Source: Lutjanus erythropterus
Lineage: Eukaryota; Chordata; Actinopteri; Lutjaniformes; Lutjanidae
Assembly: GCA_020091685.1 (NCBI GenBank)
Contig: CM034595.1
Location: 12,638,525-12,702,524 of the forward strand
Direction: 5' to 3'
Length of the DNA stretch: 64,000 nucleotides
The notes under the pieces were generated by a model that saw nothing but the letters and a program-made list of their open reading frames with translations, was not told the DNA's origin and made no database searches. Position 1 is the first letter of the stretch. The number at the start of each line of letters is the position of its first letter. Below are positions 63,349-64,000 of the stretch, piece by piece. The position numbers were made by a program, and so were the translations under genes.

Positions 63349-64000
63349 GTAAGTGTGATGCACGTTAGCTTCAAACCGCCAAAACTGCCAGTAAACCAGG
63401 ATTGGCCCAGGGAGAGTTTGGTTGTGGACTTTGCTGGTCACTGATTGAAGGAGCCATGTGACAGTTATAACTGGGGGATTTTCCTTACTTATTCTAACCA
63501 AATGAAAAAGCGCAAGGGCAGGAGGCAATGAGATGCTCCATCAGAATGTATGGATCATTTTGATGTAAGTATATTTTACCTGGTTCGGAAGTTTGCTTGG
63601 ATTTCATGAAAAGATTCTCAAGTCTGATCAAAATTTTAACACACCTCAGCAGGCATGGCCATTTCTAATAACTTTTCATTTAGCCAAAGCCATGCTGAAA
63701 CTGGATTCTGTACAGTAGCTTTGTGTTGCATGTTTTGGATGACTCTCCTTGAGATGAACTGTACGACCTTGTACAATATCCACCCTAAAATGTTATGGGT
63801 CTCATGGGTGAATGCACAGCTGCCATACTTGATTAGAGACCACTACCATGATTACTACTTCAGGACCTCCCTTAGCAGAGGCAGACACACAGCAGTGACA
63901 CAACATTATGGCTCTCTACTGTTGTGATTAATGATTATTGTTCTGCTACTAATTGCAAACCCCGCTATCTCCTTGAAACATGTAACTGGGTCAATCGATA
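63349..64000. other. terminal non-coding stretch
   Basis: No supported exon. The + ORF at 63655-63927 has no splice-site or family support. It would be intron if the candidate first exon ending at 63348 is real. Confidence 0.4.

Noticed and set aside
63655-63927. 90-codon ORF at the right edge
   Set aside because: No splice signals or family resemblance; ordinary for non-coding DNA of this composition.
1-64000. Search for a CRISPR array, prokaryotic operon, viral gene or toxin gene
   Set aside because: Nothing of this kind is present; the window is ordinary vertebrate genomic DNA with introns and repeats.

Overview
The window looks like teleost fish genomic DNA, probably from a percomorph. 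It has short vertebrate-type exons with GT-AG introns, many CA/GT microsatellites, and several small inverted-repeat elements of kinds common in percomorph genomes. No prokaryotic, viral or CRISPR-like content was seen.

The dominant gene, on the + strand, is plectin, from about 3.2 to 49.3 kb. I could join 32 coding exons with consistent splice phases from an ATG at 3185 to a TGA at 47087-47089. They give a predicted protein of 4,518 residues, close to the length of mammalian plectin. In order they encode: a plectin-1a-like N-terminus (39 residues); a CH1-CH2 actin-binding domain (exons 2-8); the plakin domain of spectrin repeats with an embedded SH3 (exons 9-30); the whole coiled-coil rod in one 3,354-bp exon; and six plectin repeat domains plus a Gly-Ser-Arg tail in one 6,153-bp last exon. 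Two alternative microexons known from mammalian plectin, 2-alpha (15 bp, HWRAE) and 3-alpha (36 bp), are also present in the actin-binding region, with good splice sites and the right phase. Teleosts often keep two plectin paralogues, and I cannot say which this is.

Intron 6, which splits CH2, holds a long Ser/Arg-rich open frame (19328-19719) whose possible donor matches the phase of exon 7. It is a candidate undescribed alternative first exon that would give a plectin lacking a complete actin-binding domain. Intron 10 appears to be a GC-AG intron. Intron 11 holds a near-perfect 66-bp palindrome.

Downstream of plectin, on the same strand, three phase-compatible exons (50465-52631) encode a Ser-rich linker followed by the first helix of a spectrin-like repeat. 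They belong to a second gene, possibly nesprin-like, whose ends I cannot place. A further candidate exon lies inside the plectin 3' UTR (48201-48284). From 52.6 kb to the end I found no convincing coding exon. That stretch is repeat-rich, has a possibly conserved non-coding block near 57.5-58.2 kb, and ends in a G-rich, promoter-like stretch with a strong donor at 63348/63349, possibly a first exon.

Several transposable-element remnants lie in the introns and flanks, including a 770-bp hAT-like element with a degenerate 8-bp target duplication, two copies of one MITE family, and one apparent nested insertion.
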